From: Gordonia polyisoprenivorans NBRC 16320 = JCM 10675
Lineage (GTDB): Bacteria > Actinomycetota > Actinomycetes > Mycobacteriales > Mycobacteriaceae
Reading direction: 5' to 3'
NCBI RefSeq assembly: GCF_000241325.1
Contig: NZ_BAEI01000056.1
Coordinates: 1-64,000 of the forward strand
Length of the DNA stretch: 64,000 nucleotides
Shown here: piece after piece, positions 36,470 through 46,002 of the stretch
Position numbering within the stretch: position 1 is the first letter of the stretch
How the letters are laid out: each line of letters begins with the position of its first letter
Program-made: the position numbers and the translations under genes
Notes under the pieces: model-generated
Seen by the model: the letters and a program-made list of their open reading frames with translations, nothing else
Told to the model about the DNA's origin: nothing
The model's database searches: none

Positions 36470-37731
36470 CCAACGATTTCGCCGCACCTCGGGGTATCCC
36501 GGACTACTACCCGCCGGCCTCGGCCGACTTCCGCAAGGTGCGCGACACACTCACCGAGGCGGCACGGCGTGCGGGGTACGGCCACATCGAGTTGCCCGTT
36601 TTCGAGGACACCGCGCTGTTCGCGCGTGGGGTGGGTGAGTCCACCGACGTCGTCAGCAAGGAGATGTACACCTTCGCCGACCGCGGTGGCCGCTCGGTCA
36701 CGCTGCGCCCGGAGGGCACCGCGGGCGTGATGCGCGCGGTCATCCAACACGGTCTCGACCGTGGTCAGTTGCCGGTCAAACTCTGCTATGCGGGTCCGTT
36801 CTTCCGGTACGAGAAGCCGCAGACCGGTCGCTACCGCCAGCTCCAGCAGGTCGGTGTGGAGGCCATCGGCGTCGACGATCCGGCCCTCGACGCCGAGGTC
36901 ATCGCGATCGCCGACGAGGGCTACCGACGCCTCGGGCTCTCCGGCTTCCGGCTGGAAATCACCTCCCTCGGCGACGACGAGAGCCGACCCCGGTATCGGG
37001 AAGCGTTGCAGCAGTTCCTCTTCGGGCTCGACCTCGACGAGCCGACCCGTAAACGCGCCGAGATCAATCCGCTGCGTGTGCTCGACGACAAACGTCCCGA
37101 GATCAAGGCCGCCACCGCCGACGCGCCGCTGCTGCTGGACTATCTGAGCGACGACGCGCGGGCACACTTCGACACCGTGCTCGCCCACCTGAACCGGCTC
37201 GGCGTGCCCTACGAGATCAATCCGCGGCTGGTACGCGGACTCGACTACTACACCAAGACCACCTTCGAATTCGTCCACGACGGACTGGGTGCGCAGTCAG
37301 GGATCGGTGGCGGCGGACGCTACGACGGCCTCATGCAGCAGATCGGCGGTAAGCAGGATCTGTCGGGGATCGGATTCGGCCTCGGCGTCGATCGCACGAT
37401 GCTCGCCCTCGAAGCGGAAGGCGTCGCGGGTGCCGACGCCGCGCGCGTCGAGGTCTTCGGGGTTCCGCTCGGCGCCGATGCGAAAGCCGAATTGGTATCT
37501 GTCGCAGGGACTCTGCGGGCCGCGGGAATCAGCGTCGATCTCGCCTACGGCGATCGCGGTCTGAAGGGTGCGATGAAGGCGGCCGACCGGTCCGGGGCAC
37601 GGCTCGCGCTCGTGCTCGGTGATCGCGAACTCGCCGAGCGCACCATCGAGATCAAGAATCTCGCGACCGGCGACCAGCATCGGGCCTCGCTCGACGGCCT
37701 CGTCGACGAGGTACGGGGCCTGCTGGGCTGA
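36466..37731 (+). CDS. hisS: Histidyl-tRNA synthetase
   Basis: This class II synthetase of 421 residues charges tRNA-His. It starts [23 protein letters not shown]; motif 2 is [15 protein letters not shown] and [24 protein letters not shown] (about 120-145). The histidine-specific motifs are [17 protein letters not shown] and [10 protein letters not shown], and motif 3 is [15 protein letters not shown]. The anticodon domain is near VEVFGVPLG. The GTG overlaps the MBL gene end. It ends at a strong convergent hairpin. Confidence 0.96.
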   Translation: MTNDFAAPRGIPDYYPPASADFRKVRDTLTEAARRAGYGHIELPVFEDTALFARGVGESTDVVSKEMYTFADRGGRSVTLRPEGTAGVMRAVIQHGLDRGQLPVKLCYAGPFFRYEKPQTGRYRQLQQVGVEAIGVDDPALDAEVIAIADEGYRRLGLSGFRLEITSLGDDESRPRYREALQQFLFGLDLDEPTRKRAEINPLRVLDDKRPEIKAATADAPLLLDYLSDDARAHFDTVLAHLNRLGVPYEINPRLVRGLDYYTKTTFEFVHDGLGAQSGIGGGGRYDGLMQQIGGKQDLSGIGFGLGVDRTMLALEAEGVAGADAARVEVFGVPLGADAKAELVSVAGTLRAAGISVDLAYGDRGLKGAMKAADRSGARLALVLGDRELAERTIEIKNLATGDQHRASLDGLVDEVRGLLG

Positions 37732-37740
37732 GGCGCACGT

Positions 37741-37781
37741 CGATCCGTATGACATTCCCTCCGGGAATGTCATACGGATCG
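37741..37781. terminator. Perfect 19-bp hairpin between hisS and DUF885 gene
   Basis: The left arm starts CGATCCGTATG and the right arm ends CATACGGATCG; together they pair over 19 bp without mismatch, with a TCC loop at 37760-37762. The hairpin starts nine bases after the hisS stop and ends three bases before the stop of the convergent gene, so it can stop transcription in both directions. No U run follows. Confidence 0.85.
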
Positions 37782-37784
37782 GCC

Positions 37785-39440
37785 TCAACCCGCTCGGCGC
37801 ATCTGCTCGGCGAGGACATCGAGGCTCACCCCGCCGAGCGCCAGCGCGCGGGTGTGGAACTCCTTGAGCGTCCACCCCGGATGCGCGGCGAGGGCGGCGT
37901 CGCGGGTCTGTTCCCAGACCCGTTGTCCCAGTGCGTAGGACGGCGCCTGACCGGGCCAGCCCAGGTAGCGGTCGAGCTCGAAACGCAACACCGCCCGGTC
38001 CATGGCCACCGACGAGGTGAGAAATCTCCAGGCCTTCTCGGCGTCCCAGATGCCGCCGCCGACCGACTCGGGGGCACGCAATCGGCAGTGCACGCCGATG
38101 TCGACGACCACCCGCGCCGCGCGCAGCCGCTGCGAATCCAGCATGCCCATCCGGTCGCCCGGGTCGTCGAGCCAGCCCAGTTCGGCCATCAGGCGTTCGG
38201 CGTAGAGCGCCCAGCCCTCGCCGTGCCCGGAGGTGAACGACGCCAGTTTGCGCCACGAGTTGAGATCATCGTCGACGATCGCCGAACCCAGCTGGAGGTG
38301 ATGACCGGGCACTCCCTCGTGGTAGACGGTGGTCTTCTCCTGCCACGTGTGAAACACGGTCTGCCCCGGGGGAACCGCCCACCACATGCGGCCCGGCCGG
38401 CTCAGGTCGGCGGCGGGCTGGGTGTAGTAGATGATGCCGGTCGACGACGGCGCGAGCCGGCATTCCAGCCGGGTCAGCCGGGACGGGATCTCGAAGTGGG
38501 TGCCGGCCAGTCCGTCGACGGCGGCGTCGGAGGTCGCCTGCATCCAGTCGACGAACGCCTGCTTGTCGTGGATCTGATACCGCGCATCGGCATCGAGTGC
38601 GGCCAGGGCGTCGGCGACCGTCCCCCCGGGTACGAGTTGCGCGGCGATGGCCTGCTGTTCGGCGACGATCTCGCGTAAATGGGCCAGGCCCCAGGCGTAG
38701 GCCTCCTCGGGGTCGGCGTCGGCACCGAGGTAGTGCGGCAGATGCAGCAGATACCGATCCCGGCCGACGGCGTCGTCGTCGACGGCGTCGGGCGCCACCC
38801 GGGTGCGCAGGTGGGCGGCGAACTCGGCGAGGGCCGAACCCGCTGCGGTGGTGGCGGATTCGAGGTCGGCGGCCAATCCGGGGTCGGCGACGATGGTGCC
38901 GGTGTTCGCCGAGATCGCTGCAAGCGCCTGATCTGCCTGCGCGGCAACGAGTTCCACCTGCCGGCGGGCGAACGGCGGGCCGGCTGCGCGTCGTTGTTCG
39001 AGGCCGGCGATCGCGGTGGTCAGCGCGTCCGGGATCGCCGCGATCCGGCGCACCATCGTCTCACGCGCCGCCGGTGAACCGGTGTCCATCAGATCGAAGA
39101 TGTCGCGGATCGCCTGTAGTGGAGAGGCGATGACGTTGCAGACACCGGTCAGTTCTCCCGCATCGGCGAGTGCGAGCTCGCGGCGCAGCGACGCCGTCAT
39201 CGTCGCGACGGTCACCCGGTCGACGTCGTCGGACACCTCGGCGGCGCCGAGCGCGGCCAGCGTTGCGCGGGTGTGCTCGGCGCGAGTGGCGACGGCGTCG
39301 GGGGAGAAGTCGGTGAGTCGGTCGGCCGCGGGGTCATCGATCCCGAGTTCGGTGGCCAGGATCGGGTCGTCGGCGGCCATCGTGCGCAGATGGGCGTCGG
39401 CGATCGCGTCGACGGCGGTGCTGGTGCGTGCGGGCGGCAT
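37785..39440 (-). CDS. DUF885 family protein (putative M32-like metallopeptidase)
   Basis: This 551-residue, mostly helical protein has the DUF885 signature: HLPHYLGADADPEEAYAWGLAHLREIVAEQ, then the zinc-type motif VYHEGVPGHHLQLGSAI (HEGVPGHH) and SGHGEGWALYAERLMAELGWLDDPGDRMG. RVVVDIGVHCRL and WPGQAPSYALGQRVW lie near the C terminus. The HEXXH-like HEGVPGHH with a later Glu indicates a peptidase, but the substrate is not known. The ATG at 39440 touches the upstream gene's stop (TGATG); a GTG one codon earlier is also possible. Confidence 0.9.
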   Translation of the reverse strand: MPPARTSTAVDAIADAHLRTMAADDPILATELGIDDPAADRLTDFSPDAVATRAEHTRATLAALGAAEVSDDVDRVTVATMTASLRRELALADAGELTGVCNVIASPLQAIRDIFDLMDTGSPAARETMVRRIAAIPDALTTAIAGLEQRRAAGPPFARRQVELVAAQADQALAAISANTGTIVADPGLAADLESATTAAGSALAEFAAHLRTRVAPDAVDDDAVGRDRYLLHLPHYLGADADPEEAYAWGLAHLREIVAEQQAIAAQLVPGGTVADALAALDADARYQIHDKQAFVDWMQATSDAAVDGLAGTHFEIPSRLTRLECRLAPSSTGIIYYTQPAADLSRPGRMWWAVPPGQTVFHTWQEKTTVYHEGVPGHHLQLGSAIVDDDLNSWRKLASFTSGHGEGWALYAERLMAELGWLDDPGDRMGMLDSQRLRAARVVVDIGVHCRLRAPESVGGGIWDAEKAWRFLTSSVAMDRAVLRFELDRYLGWPGQAPSYALGQRVWEQTRDAALAAHPGWTLKEFHTRALALGGVSLDVLAEQMRRAG

Positions 39441-40312
39441 CACAGGTCGTTGGTGGCGAAGGTGTCGCAGCGCTTGGGGTCGCCGCCCTGATAGCCGATG
39501 GTGAACCAGCGGGCGCGCTGCTGCGCCGACCCGTGCGTCCAGCCCTCCGGGTTGGAGTTGGCGCCCTGGATGGTGTCGTCACCGATGGCCTTGGCGGTCT
39601 GGATGACCCCGGCGATGTCCTGCTGGGTCAGTTGCTGCAGCCGATTGTCGTATCCCTCGTCACTGGCGTGATGCGCCCACACCCCGGCCAGACAGTCCGC
39701 CTGCAGTTCGACGCGCACCGATCCCGACAACGGTCCCTGTGAACCGAGTTGCTGGCCCTTGCGCAGCGCCCCGGTCAGATTCTGTACGTGATGGCCGTAC
39801 TCGTGGGCCACGACGTACTCCTGCGCGAGGGCGCCATTGCTGCCGCCCATCTGGACGAGGGTGTCGAAGAAATCCGGGTCGAAGTAGGCGGTCTTGTCCG
39901 CAGGGCAGTAGAACGGGCCGGTCGCCGAGGTCGCCGCACCACACGCGGTGTTCACCGACCCGCTGAAGATCGTGGTCTTGGGTGGGGTGTAGTTCGACAT
40001 CAGCGTCGGCCAGACGTGGTCGAGGCTGTTGGTGGTGGCCACGATCCGGCAGATCGCGTCACCCTGATTGGCCATCTCCACAGTGCAGGACCGGATGTGC
40101 TCGTCGATCACCGACGACGAGGCCGAGTTGGAGCTCCCGGTCCCGGTGGTGCCGCCGCCCATGATGTCTCCCGGGTTGACCCCGAACAACAACGCCACGA
40201 TGGTGATGATCAGTCCGGCACCACCGCCGAGTGCGATCCGGCCGGCGCCGCCACCGCCACCCCCGCCGGAGACGTTCCCGGTGTCGAGTGGCCCGCTGCC
40301 CTGAAAAGTCAT
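39440..40312 (-). CDS. Neutral zinc metallopeptidase, YpfJ family
   Basis: This 290-residue membrane-anchored protein has a short Gly-rich cytosolic N terminus, one membrane segment (around residues 28-45, LGGGAGLIITIVALLFGV), and an outside domain with the zinc motif VVAHEYGHHVQNLTG (HEYGHH), the third-ligand region RVELQADCLAGVWAHH, and CPADKTAYFDPDFF. All match the putative neutral zinc metallopeptidase family; the substrate is unknown. The start is leaderless: TACGCT (minus 40324-40319) ends six bases before the ATG. It is followed without a gap by the DUF885 gene. Confidence 0.9.
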   Translation of the reverse strand: MTFQGSGPLDTGNVSGGGGGGGAGRIALGGGAGLIITIVALLFGVNPGDIMGGGTTGTGSSNSASSSVIDEHIRSCTVEMANQGDAICRIVATTNSLDHVWPTLMSNYTPPKTTIFSGSVNTACGAATSATGPFYCPADKTAYFDPDFFDTLVQMGGSNGALAQEYVVAHEYGHHVQNLTGALRKGQQLGSQGPLSGSVRVELQADCLAGVWAHHASDEGYDNRLQQLTQQDIAGVIQTAKAIGDDTIQGANSNPEGWTHGSAQQRARWFTIGYQGGDPKRCDTFATNDL

Positions 40313-40400
40313 GGCCACAGCGTAACGAGACGAACCACCCGGATCGGGTCGAACAGTTCGAGACTCGCCGACGCCGCAGCCGTGCGCGACAACCGCCCGG

Positions 40401-40435
40401 GCGGTGGCCGCCTGCGTGCGGTGGCCGCCTACGAT
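40401..40435 (+). promoter_or_regulatory. Predicted aspS promoter with two 13-bp direct repeats
   Basis: GCGGTGGCCGCCT occurs at 40401-40413 and 40418-40430, 17 bp apart. The last base of the second copy is the first base of the -10 box TACGAT (40430-40435). Repeats placed this way may bind a regulator. Confidence 0.4.
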
Positions 40436-40493
40436 TGTCAGGGGCCGACGCGCCCACCGATCTCGACGTCTCCACCCTTGAGGAAGGACCTTC

Positions 40494-42332
40494 GTGCTCC
40501 GCACACATCTCGCCGGTTCCCTGCGCCGCGCCGATGCCACGCAGACCGTCACCGTCGCCGGCTGGGTGGCCCGCCGCCGCGATCACGGGGGCGTGGTGTT
40601 CATCGATCTGCGTGACAGCTCCGGACTCGTGCAGGTGGTGTTCCGGGACGAGGCGGTCGCCGCGGCCGCGCATCGGCTGCGTGCCGAGTACTGCATCGCC
40701 GTGACCGGCGTCGTCGAGGTGCGCCCCGAGGGCAGCGAGAACCCCAATCTGCCGTCGGGTGAGATCGAGATCAACGCCGCGCGACTCGAGGTGCTCAACG
40801 AGGCGGCGCCGTTGCCGTTCCAGCTCGACGAGAACCCCGGCGAGGAGACGCGCCTGCGCCACCGGTACCTCGACCTGCGCCGCGAGGGTCCCGGATCGGC
40901 GCTGCGGCTGCGCTCGAAGGTCAACGCCGCCGCCCGCGGGGTGTTGCTCGCCCGCGACTTCGTCGAGATCGAGACCCCGACGCTGACGCGCTCGACCCCC
41001 GAGGGCGCCCGCGACTTCCTCGTGCCCGCACGCCTGCAGCCGGGTTCGTTCTACGCCCTCCCGCAGAGCCCGCAGCTGTTCAAGCAGTTGCTGATGGTCG
41101 CGGGTATGGAGCGCTACTTCCAGATCGCGCGCTGCTACCGCGACGAGGACTTCCGCGCCGACCGTCAGCCGGAGTTCACCCAGCTCGACGTCGAGATGAG
41201 CTTCGTCGATCAGGACGACGTGATCGCCCTCGCCGAGGAGATCCTCGTCGCGCTGTGGCGGCTGATCGGGGTGGAGCTGACCACACCGATCCCGCGCATC
41301 ACCTACGCCGACGCGATGCGTCGCTTCGGCAGCGACAAACCCGACCTGCGTTTCGACATCGAACTGGTCGAATGCACGGAGTACTTCTCCGAGACCCCGT
41401 TCCGCGTGTTCCAGGCGCCGTACGTCGGCGCCGTCGTCATGCCCGGGGGAGCCTCGCAGCCGCGACGCACCCTCGACGCCTGGCAGGAGTGGGCCAAGCA
41501 ACGCGGGGCCAAGGGCCTGGCCTATGTGCTCGTCAACGACGACGGCACCCTCGGCGGACCGGTCGCCAAGAACCTCTCCGACGCCGAACGTGACGGTCTG
41601 GCAGCACATGTCGGGGCCGCACCGGGCGACTGCGTGTTCTTCGCCGCCGGGCCCGCGAAGGCGCAGCGAGCGCTGCTCGGCGCCGCACGCTCGGAGATCG
41701 CGACGCGACTGGGACTCATCCCGGCAGCGGGTGAACCGATCGACCCCGCGACCGCGGACTGGGCATTCACCTGGGTCGTCGACGCGCCGCTGTTCGAGCC
41801 GGCCGACGAGGCGAGTGCCGCGGGCGACGTCGCCGTCGGCTCCGGAGCCTGGACCGCCGTGCACCACGCCTTCACCTCGCCGACCCCGGAATCGTTGGAG
41901 CACCTCGAATCCGATCCCGGTGCGGCGCTGGCCTACGCCTACGACATCGTGTGCAACGGCAACGAGATCGGTGGCGGATCGATCCGTATCCATCGCCGCG
42001 ACGTGCAGGAACGGGTCTTCGAGATCATGGGCATCGGGCCCGAGGAGGCGCAGGAGAAGTTCGGCTTCCTGCTCGACGCCTTCGCCTACGGCGCCCCGCC
42101 GCACGGCGGGATCGCCTTCGGCTGGGATCGCATCACCGCGCTGCTCGCGGGTGAATCGTCCATCCGTGAGGTCATCGCCTTCCCCAAGTCCGGTGGCGGC
42201 GTCGACCCGCTGACCGACGCGCCTGCGCCCATCACCGCACAGCAGCGCAAGGAGTCGGGTATCGACGCCAAGCCGGCACCGAAGAAGGGCCCCGACGCCC
42301 CCGCTGCCGGGTCGGCCGAGCCCACCGCCTGA
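40494..42332 (+). CDS. aspS: Aspartyl-tRNA synthetase
   Basis: This class II bacterial-type synthetase has 612 residues. The N-terminal OB domain ([32 protein letters not shown], about 22-53) binds the anticodon. The catalytic domain shows [72 protein letters not shown] and a C-terminal [16 protein letters not shown]; the GAD insertion lies between. Relatives without an Asn synthetase charge both Asp and Asn tRNAs; that cannot be judged here. A Pro/Ala-rich tail is present. The GTG follows GAGGAAGGA. Confidence 0.97.
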   Translation: MLRTHLAGSLRRADATQTVTVAGWVARRRDHGGVVFIDLRDSSGLVQVVFRDEAVAAAAHRLRAEYCIAVTGVVEVRPEGSENPNLPSGEIEINAARLEVLNEAAPLPFQLDENPGEETRLRHRYLDLRREGPGSALRLRSKVNAAARGVLLARDFVEIETPTLTRSTPEGARDFLVPARLQPGSFYALPQSPQLFKQLLMVAGMERYFQIARCYRDEDFRADRQPEFTQLDVEMSFVDQDDVIALAEEILVALWRLIGVELTTPIPRITYADAMRRFGSDKPDLRFDIELVECTEYFSETPFRVFQAPYVGAVVMPGGASQPRRTLDAWQEWAKQRGAKGLAYVLVNDDGTLGGPVAKNLSDAERDGLAAHVGAAPGDCVFFAAGPAKAQRALLGAARSEIATRLGLIPAAGEPIDPATADWAFTWVVDAPLFEPADEASAAGDVAVGSGAWTAVHHAFTSPTPESLEHLESDPGAALAYAYDIVCNGNEIGGGSIRIHRRDVQERVFEIMGIGPEEAQEKFGFLLDAFAYGAPPHGGIAFGWDRITALLAGESSIREVIAFPKSGGGVDPLTDAPAPITAQQRKESGIDAKPAPKKGPDAPAAGSAEPTA

Positions 42333-42340
42333 CCGCCCAC

Positions 42341-42371
42341 CCGATGGCCGCCCACCCCGGGTGGCCATCGG
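42341..42371 (+). terminator. Terminator hairpin after aspS
   Basis: CCGATGGCC and GGCCATCGG form a 9-bp stem around a GC-rich 13-nt loop, starting nine bases after the aspS stop. Confidence 0.6.
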
Positions 42372-42402
42372 GGTGAGCCCGATCGCACGACGGGCGCACG
42401 GG

Positions 42403-42423
42403 TCACATCTGTGATGTGATTTT
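42403..42423 (+). promoter_or_regulatory. Palindrome plus T run ahead of the transglutaminase cluster
   Basis: TCACATC-TGT-GATGTGA is a perfect 7-bp inverted repeat followed at once by TTTT. It could be a second terminator for aspS or an operator for the cluster that starts 80 bp later. Confidence 0.5.
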
Positions 42424-42504
42424 CCGCAGGCGGGACCCGCGGTTCACCGACACCTGTGGCGCCCGCACCCGCGCCGAGGTGACGTGAAAGGTAGGTGGGC
42501 TGCT

Positions 42505-45500
42505 GTGACCATCAAGGTCGCGCTGGAACATCGCACGAGCTACGCCTTCGACCGGCCGGTGAAGATCTTCCCGCACGTGGTCCGGCTCCGGCCCGCACCG
42601 CATTCGCGCACCCCGATCGAGGCCTATTCGCTGAAGGTCGAACCGGGTGAGCACTTCCTCAACTGGCAGCAGGATGCGTTCAGCAATTACCTTGCGCGAC
42701 TGGTGTTCCCGGAGCCGTCGACGTCGCTGACGATCACCGTCAGCCTGCTCGCCGACCTGACGGCGATCAACCCGTTCGACTTCTTCATCGAGGACTGGGC
42801 CGAGCATTACGGGTTCGATTACCCCGACGATCTGAAGGAGGATCTCGAGGCCTACCTGCGTCCGGTCGGGGTCATCGAGGGCGAATTCGCCGGTGCGCCC
42901 GTGCATCCGGCGATCGCCGAGTTCGCCGCCGCGCACCGGCCGACGTCGAGGATTCGGGTGATCGATTTCCTCGTCGGGCTGAATCAGGCGGTGCAGCAGG
43001 CCGTCGGGTACACGGTGCGTCTCGAGCAGGGTGTGCAGAGCCCCGAGTACACGCTGTCCAGTGCGATCGGATCCTGTCGTGATTCGGCGTGGTTGCTCGT
43101 GGCCCTGTTGCGCGAGCTGGGCCTCGCGGCGCGTTTCGTCTCCGGCTACCTCGTCCAGTTGACCTCCGACATCCGGTCCCTGGACGGACCATCGGGCCCC
43201 GACGCCGATTTCACCGATCTGCACGCGTGGACCGAGGTGTACCTACCCGGCGCCGGATGGGTCGGCATGGACCCGACGTCGGGACTGTTCGCGGGGGAGG
43301 GACACATCCCGCTCGCGGCGACCCCGAGTCCCGGTGCCGCCGCACCCATCACCGGATCGACCGGTCCCTGCCACGCCACCCTGGACTTCTCCAACACGGT
43401 CACCCGATTCCACGAGGACCCGCGGGTCACGTTGCCCTACACGGCTTCCCAGTGGGATCGCGTCTGCGAACTCGGCGCCCGCGTGGACGCGACGATGGCG
43501 GAGAACGACGTCCGGCTCACCATGGGCGGCGAACCGACCTTCGTCTCCATCGACAACCAGACCGACCCGGAGTGGACGACCGCCGCCGACGGCCCGCACA
43601 AACGACTGCTCGCCTCCGACCTCGCCGAGCGCCTGCACCGCGACTACGCCCCGACCGGACTGGTCCAGCGCAGCCAGGGCAAGTGGTATCCCGGGGAGCC
43701 CTTGCCGCGCTGGCAGATCGCGATCATGTGGCGCGCCGACGGCCGGCCGATCTGGACCCGGCCGGAATTGCTCGCCGACCCGTGGTCGAATCCGGCGCGC
43801 GCCGCCGAGTCCATCGCCATCGAGACCGCGGGACCGGTGCCCACCGCCGAGGGTGCCGAGCGCGCCCAGAAGTTGTTGCAGACCTTCGCTTCTCGCCTGG
43901 GTGTGCCCTCCTCGCAGGTGATGCCGGCCTTCGAGGACCCGTTGGTCCGGATGCGCGAACTCGCCGCGCTGCCACCGGGTGACCCGGGAGCCGACCCCAC
44001 CACGCCGGCCGCACGCGCATTCGCGCGGGCCGAGGCCGCCGTCGAGATCGACGATCCCGACGTCGACCTCGAACCGCCCGCCGACTCGACCGCCGCGCGT
44101 CGGGAACTGCTCGACCGCCTCGATGCCAACGTCGTGCACCCGACGGCATATGTGTTGCCGTTGAGCCGATCCGAGGACGAGACCGCCTGGCACAGCGCAC
44201 GATGGACCACCCGCCGCGGCCGTCTGGTCCTGACCGCGGGCACCTCCCCGGCGGGACTGCGGTTGCCGCTGAACTCGCTGTCGTGGGGGCCGGCTCCCGC
44301 GGTGTTCGTGTCCGATCCGTCGGCGCCTCATGACGCGTTGCCCGACAAGGCCTCCGACGATCTGGGCTTCACCGTGCTGGAGATGGACCCGACGCAGTTC
44401 GTGCCGCGGACCGCGGTGGTGGCCGAACAGCGCGGGGAGACCCTGTTCGTGTTCATCCCGCCGACGGCGGCACTCGAGGAGTACCTCGCGATCATCGAGA
44501 TGATCGCCGACGCCGCCGAGGCGACCGGTACCGCCGTGGTCATCGAGGGATACGGCCCGCCCGCCGACCCGCGTCTGACCACGCTGACCGTCACCCCCGA
44601 TCCGGGCGTCATCGAGGTCAACATCCAGCCGACGTCGAGTTTCGCCGAACAGTCGGAGCTGTTGGAGTCGCTCTACGATCACGCCCGCCGCGCCCGGCTC
44701 GGTACCGAGACCTTCGACCTCGACGGCTCGCACGGCGGTACCGGCGGCGGCAACCACATCACGCTCGGCGGTCCCACGCCTGCCGACTCGCCGTTGTTGC
44801 GGCGCCCGGACCTGCTGGTGTCGATGCTGACCTACTGGCAGCGCCATCCGGCGCTGTCGTATCTGTTCAGCGGCAAGTTCATCGGCACCACCTCCCAGGC
44901 GCCGCGGGCCGACGAGGGCCGCGAATCGGCGCTCTACGAACTCGAGATCGCCTTCGCCGAGATCGACCGGCTCGCCGAGAAGACACCGGTCGCGGTCAAG
45001 CACGCCAAGGGGGAGCCGCACGCGCCGACGGTCGGGGTCGCGCCGAATCCGTGGGTGACCGACCGCGCCCTGCGTCATCTGCTCACCGACATCACCGGCA
45101 ACACCCACCGCGCCGAGTTCTGCATCGACAAGCTCTACAGTCCCGACTCGGCGCGCGGCCGGCTCGGGCTGTTGGAACTGCGCGGGTTCGAGATGCCCCC
45201 GCATCACCGGATGGCGATGGTGCAGTCGTTGCTGGTGCGCTCGCTGGTGTCGTGGTTCTGGGAGCAGCCCTATCGGGCGCGGCTGATCCGGCACGGCGCC
45301 GATCTGCACGGCAAATACCTGTTGCCGCACTACATCATCGCCGACATCGCGTCGGTGGCCGAGGAACTGCGCGAGGCCGGGTATCCGTTCGACACGGCGT
45401 GGCTCGACCCGTTCACCGAGTTTCGTTTCCCGCGGCTCGGGACGGTACAGATCCGCGATCAGGAGATCGAACTGCGGGGTGCGATCGAGCCGTGGAACAC

Positions 45501-46002
45501 CCTCGGTGAGGAGGCCACCGGCACCGGCACCGCACGCTATGTGGACTCCTCGATCGAACGGGTTCAGGTACGCGTCGCCGGTGGCGACGACGATCGATAC
45601 GTGTTGACCTGCAACGGTTTCCCGGTTCCGTTGCGCGGGACCGGCCGGGCCGGCGAACGGGTGGCCGGTATCCGGTTCCGGGCCTGGCAACCGCCGAGTG
45701 CGCTGCATCCGACGATCAGCATCGACACCCCGCTGACCTTCGATCTCGTCGACACCGTCAACGGACGGTCGGTCGGCGGTGCCACCTATCACGTGGTGCA
45801 TCCGGGCGGGCGCGCCTACGAGCGGCCGCCGGTGAACGCGGTCGAGGCCGAATCGCGTCGTAACGGCCGGTTCGAGGCCACCGGACACACGACCGGCACC
45901 CTCGACACCGGCCTGTTGCGGGAACGGTTGGCGCGCGCCGCGATCGACGCCGGGGTCCCGGCGATCCTCGACCTACGTCGGGCACGTACAGTTCTCCGGT
46001 GA
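42505..46002 (+). CDS. Transglutaminase-like plus DUF2126 (COG4196) protein
   Basis: This large cytosolic protein, 1165 residues, has two parts. Residues 1-290 are a bacterial transglutaminase-like protein with an N-terminal beta region and a complete triad: Cys191 in IGSCRDSAWLL, His240 in DLHAWTEVYL, Asp256 in GMDPTSGLF. From about 320 onward is DUF2126, with VRLTMGGEPTFVSIDNQTDPEW, GLVQRSQGKWYPGEPLPRWQ, GGTGGGNHITLGG and RFPRLGTVQIRDQEIELRGAIEPWNTLGEE. This family is thought to be related to amide-forming ligases. It overlaps the next gene by four bases. The GTG at 42505 is chosen because AAAGGTAGG precedes it. The counterpart is Rv2566. Confidence 0.88.
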   Translation: MTIKVALEHRTSYAFDRPVKIFPHVVRLRPAPHSRTPIEAYSLKVEPGEHFLNWQQDAFSNYLARLVFPEPSTSLTITVSLLADLTAINPFDFFIEDWAEHYGFDYPDDLKEDLEAYLRPVGVIEGEFAGAPVHPAIAEFAAAHRPTSRIRVIDFLVGLNQAVQQAVGYTVRLEQGVQSPEYTLSSAIGSCRDSAWLLVALLRELGLAARFVSGYLVQLTSDIRSLDGPSGPDADFTDLHAWTEVYLPGAGWVGMDPTSGLFAGEGHIPLAATPSPGAAAPITGSTGPCHATLDFSNTVTRFHEDPRVTLPYTASQWDRVCELGARVDATMAENDVRLTMGGEPTFVSIDNQTDPEWTTAADGPHKRLLASDLAERLHRDYAPTGLVQRSQGKWYPGEPLPRWQIAIMWRADGRPIWTRPELLADPWSNPARAAESIAIETAGPVPTAEGAERAQKLLQTFASRLGVPSSQVMPAFEDPLVRMRELAALPPGDPGADPTTPAARAFARAEAAVEIDDPDVDLEPPADSTAARRELLDRLDANVVHPTAYVLPLSRSEDETAWHSARWTTRRGRLVLTAGTSPAGLRLPLNSLSWGPAPAVFVSDPSAPHDALPDKASDDLGFTVLEMDPTQFVPRTAVVAEQRGETLFVFIPPTAALEEYLAIIEMIADAAEATGTAVVIEGYGPPADPRLTTLTVTPDPGVIEVNIQPTSSFAEQSELLESLYDHARRARLGTETFDLDGSHGGTGGGNHITLGGPTPADSPLLRRPDLLVSMLTYWQRHPALSYLFSGKFIGTTSQAPRADEGRESALYELEIAFAEIDRLAEKTPVAVKHAKGEPHAPTVGVAPNPWVTDRALRHLLTDITGNTHRAEFCIDKLYSPDSARGRLGLLELRGFEMPPHHRMAMVQSLLVRSLVSWFWEQPYRARLIRHGADLHGKYLLPHYIIADIASVAEELREAGYPFDTAWLDPFTEFRFPRLGTVQIRDQEIELRGAIEPWNTLGEEATGTGTARYVDSSIERVQVRVAGGDDDRYVLTCNGFPVPLRGTGRAGERVAGIRFRAWQPPSALHPTISIDTPLTFDLVDTVNGRSVGGATYHVVHPGGRAYERPPVNAVEAESRRNGRFEATGHTTGTLDTGLLRERLARAAIDAGVPAILDLRRARTVLR

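Noticed and set aside
40059..42368. 769-codon minus-strand frame opposite aspS
   Set aside because: Shadow of aspS and of the metallopeptidase gene end; composition unlike a folded protein.
42403..42419. CRP/GlxR-type site TGTGA-N6-TCACA
   Set aside because: The half-sites are in the opposite order (TCACA then TGTGA) with a 2-bp gap, so it is not a CRP-type operator.
43243..45888. 881-codon open frame on the minus strand opposite the DUF2126 gene
   Set aside because: It is the antisense of a confidently assigned gene, has Arg/Gly/His-rich composition typical of high-GC shadow frames, and no family motif.
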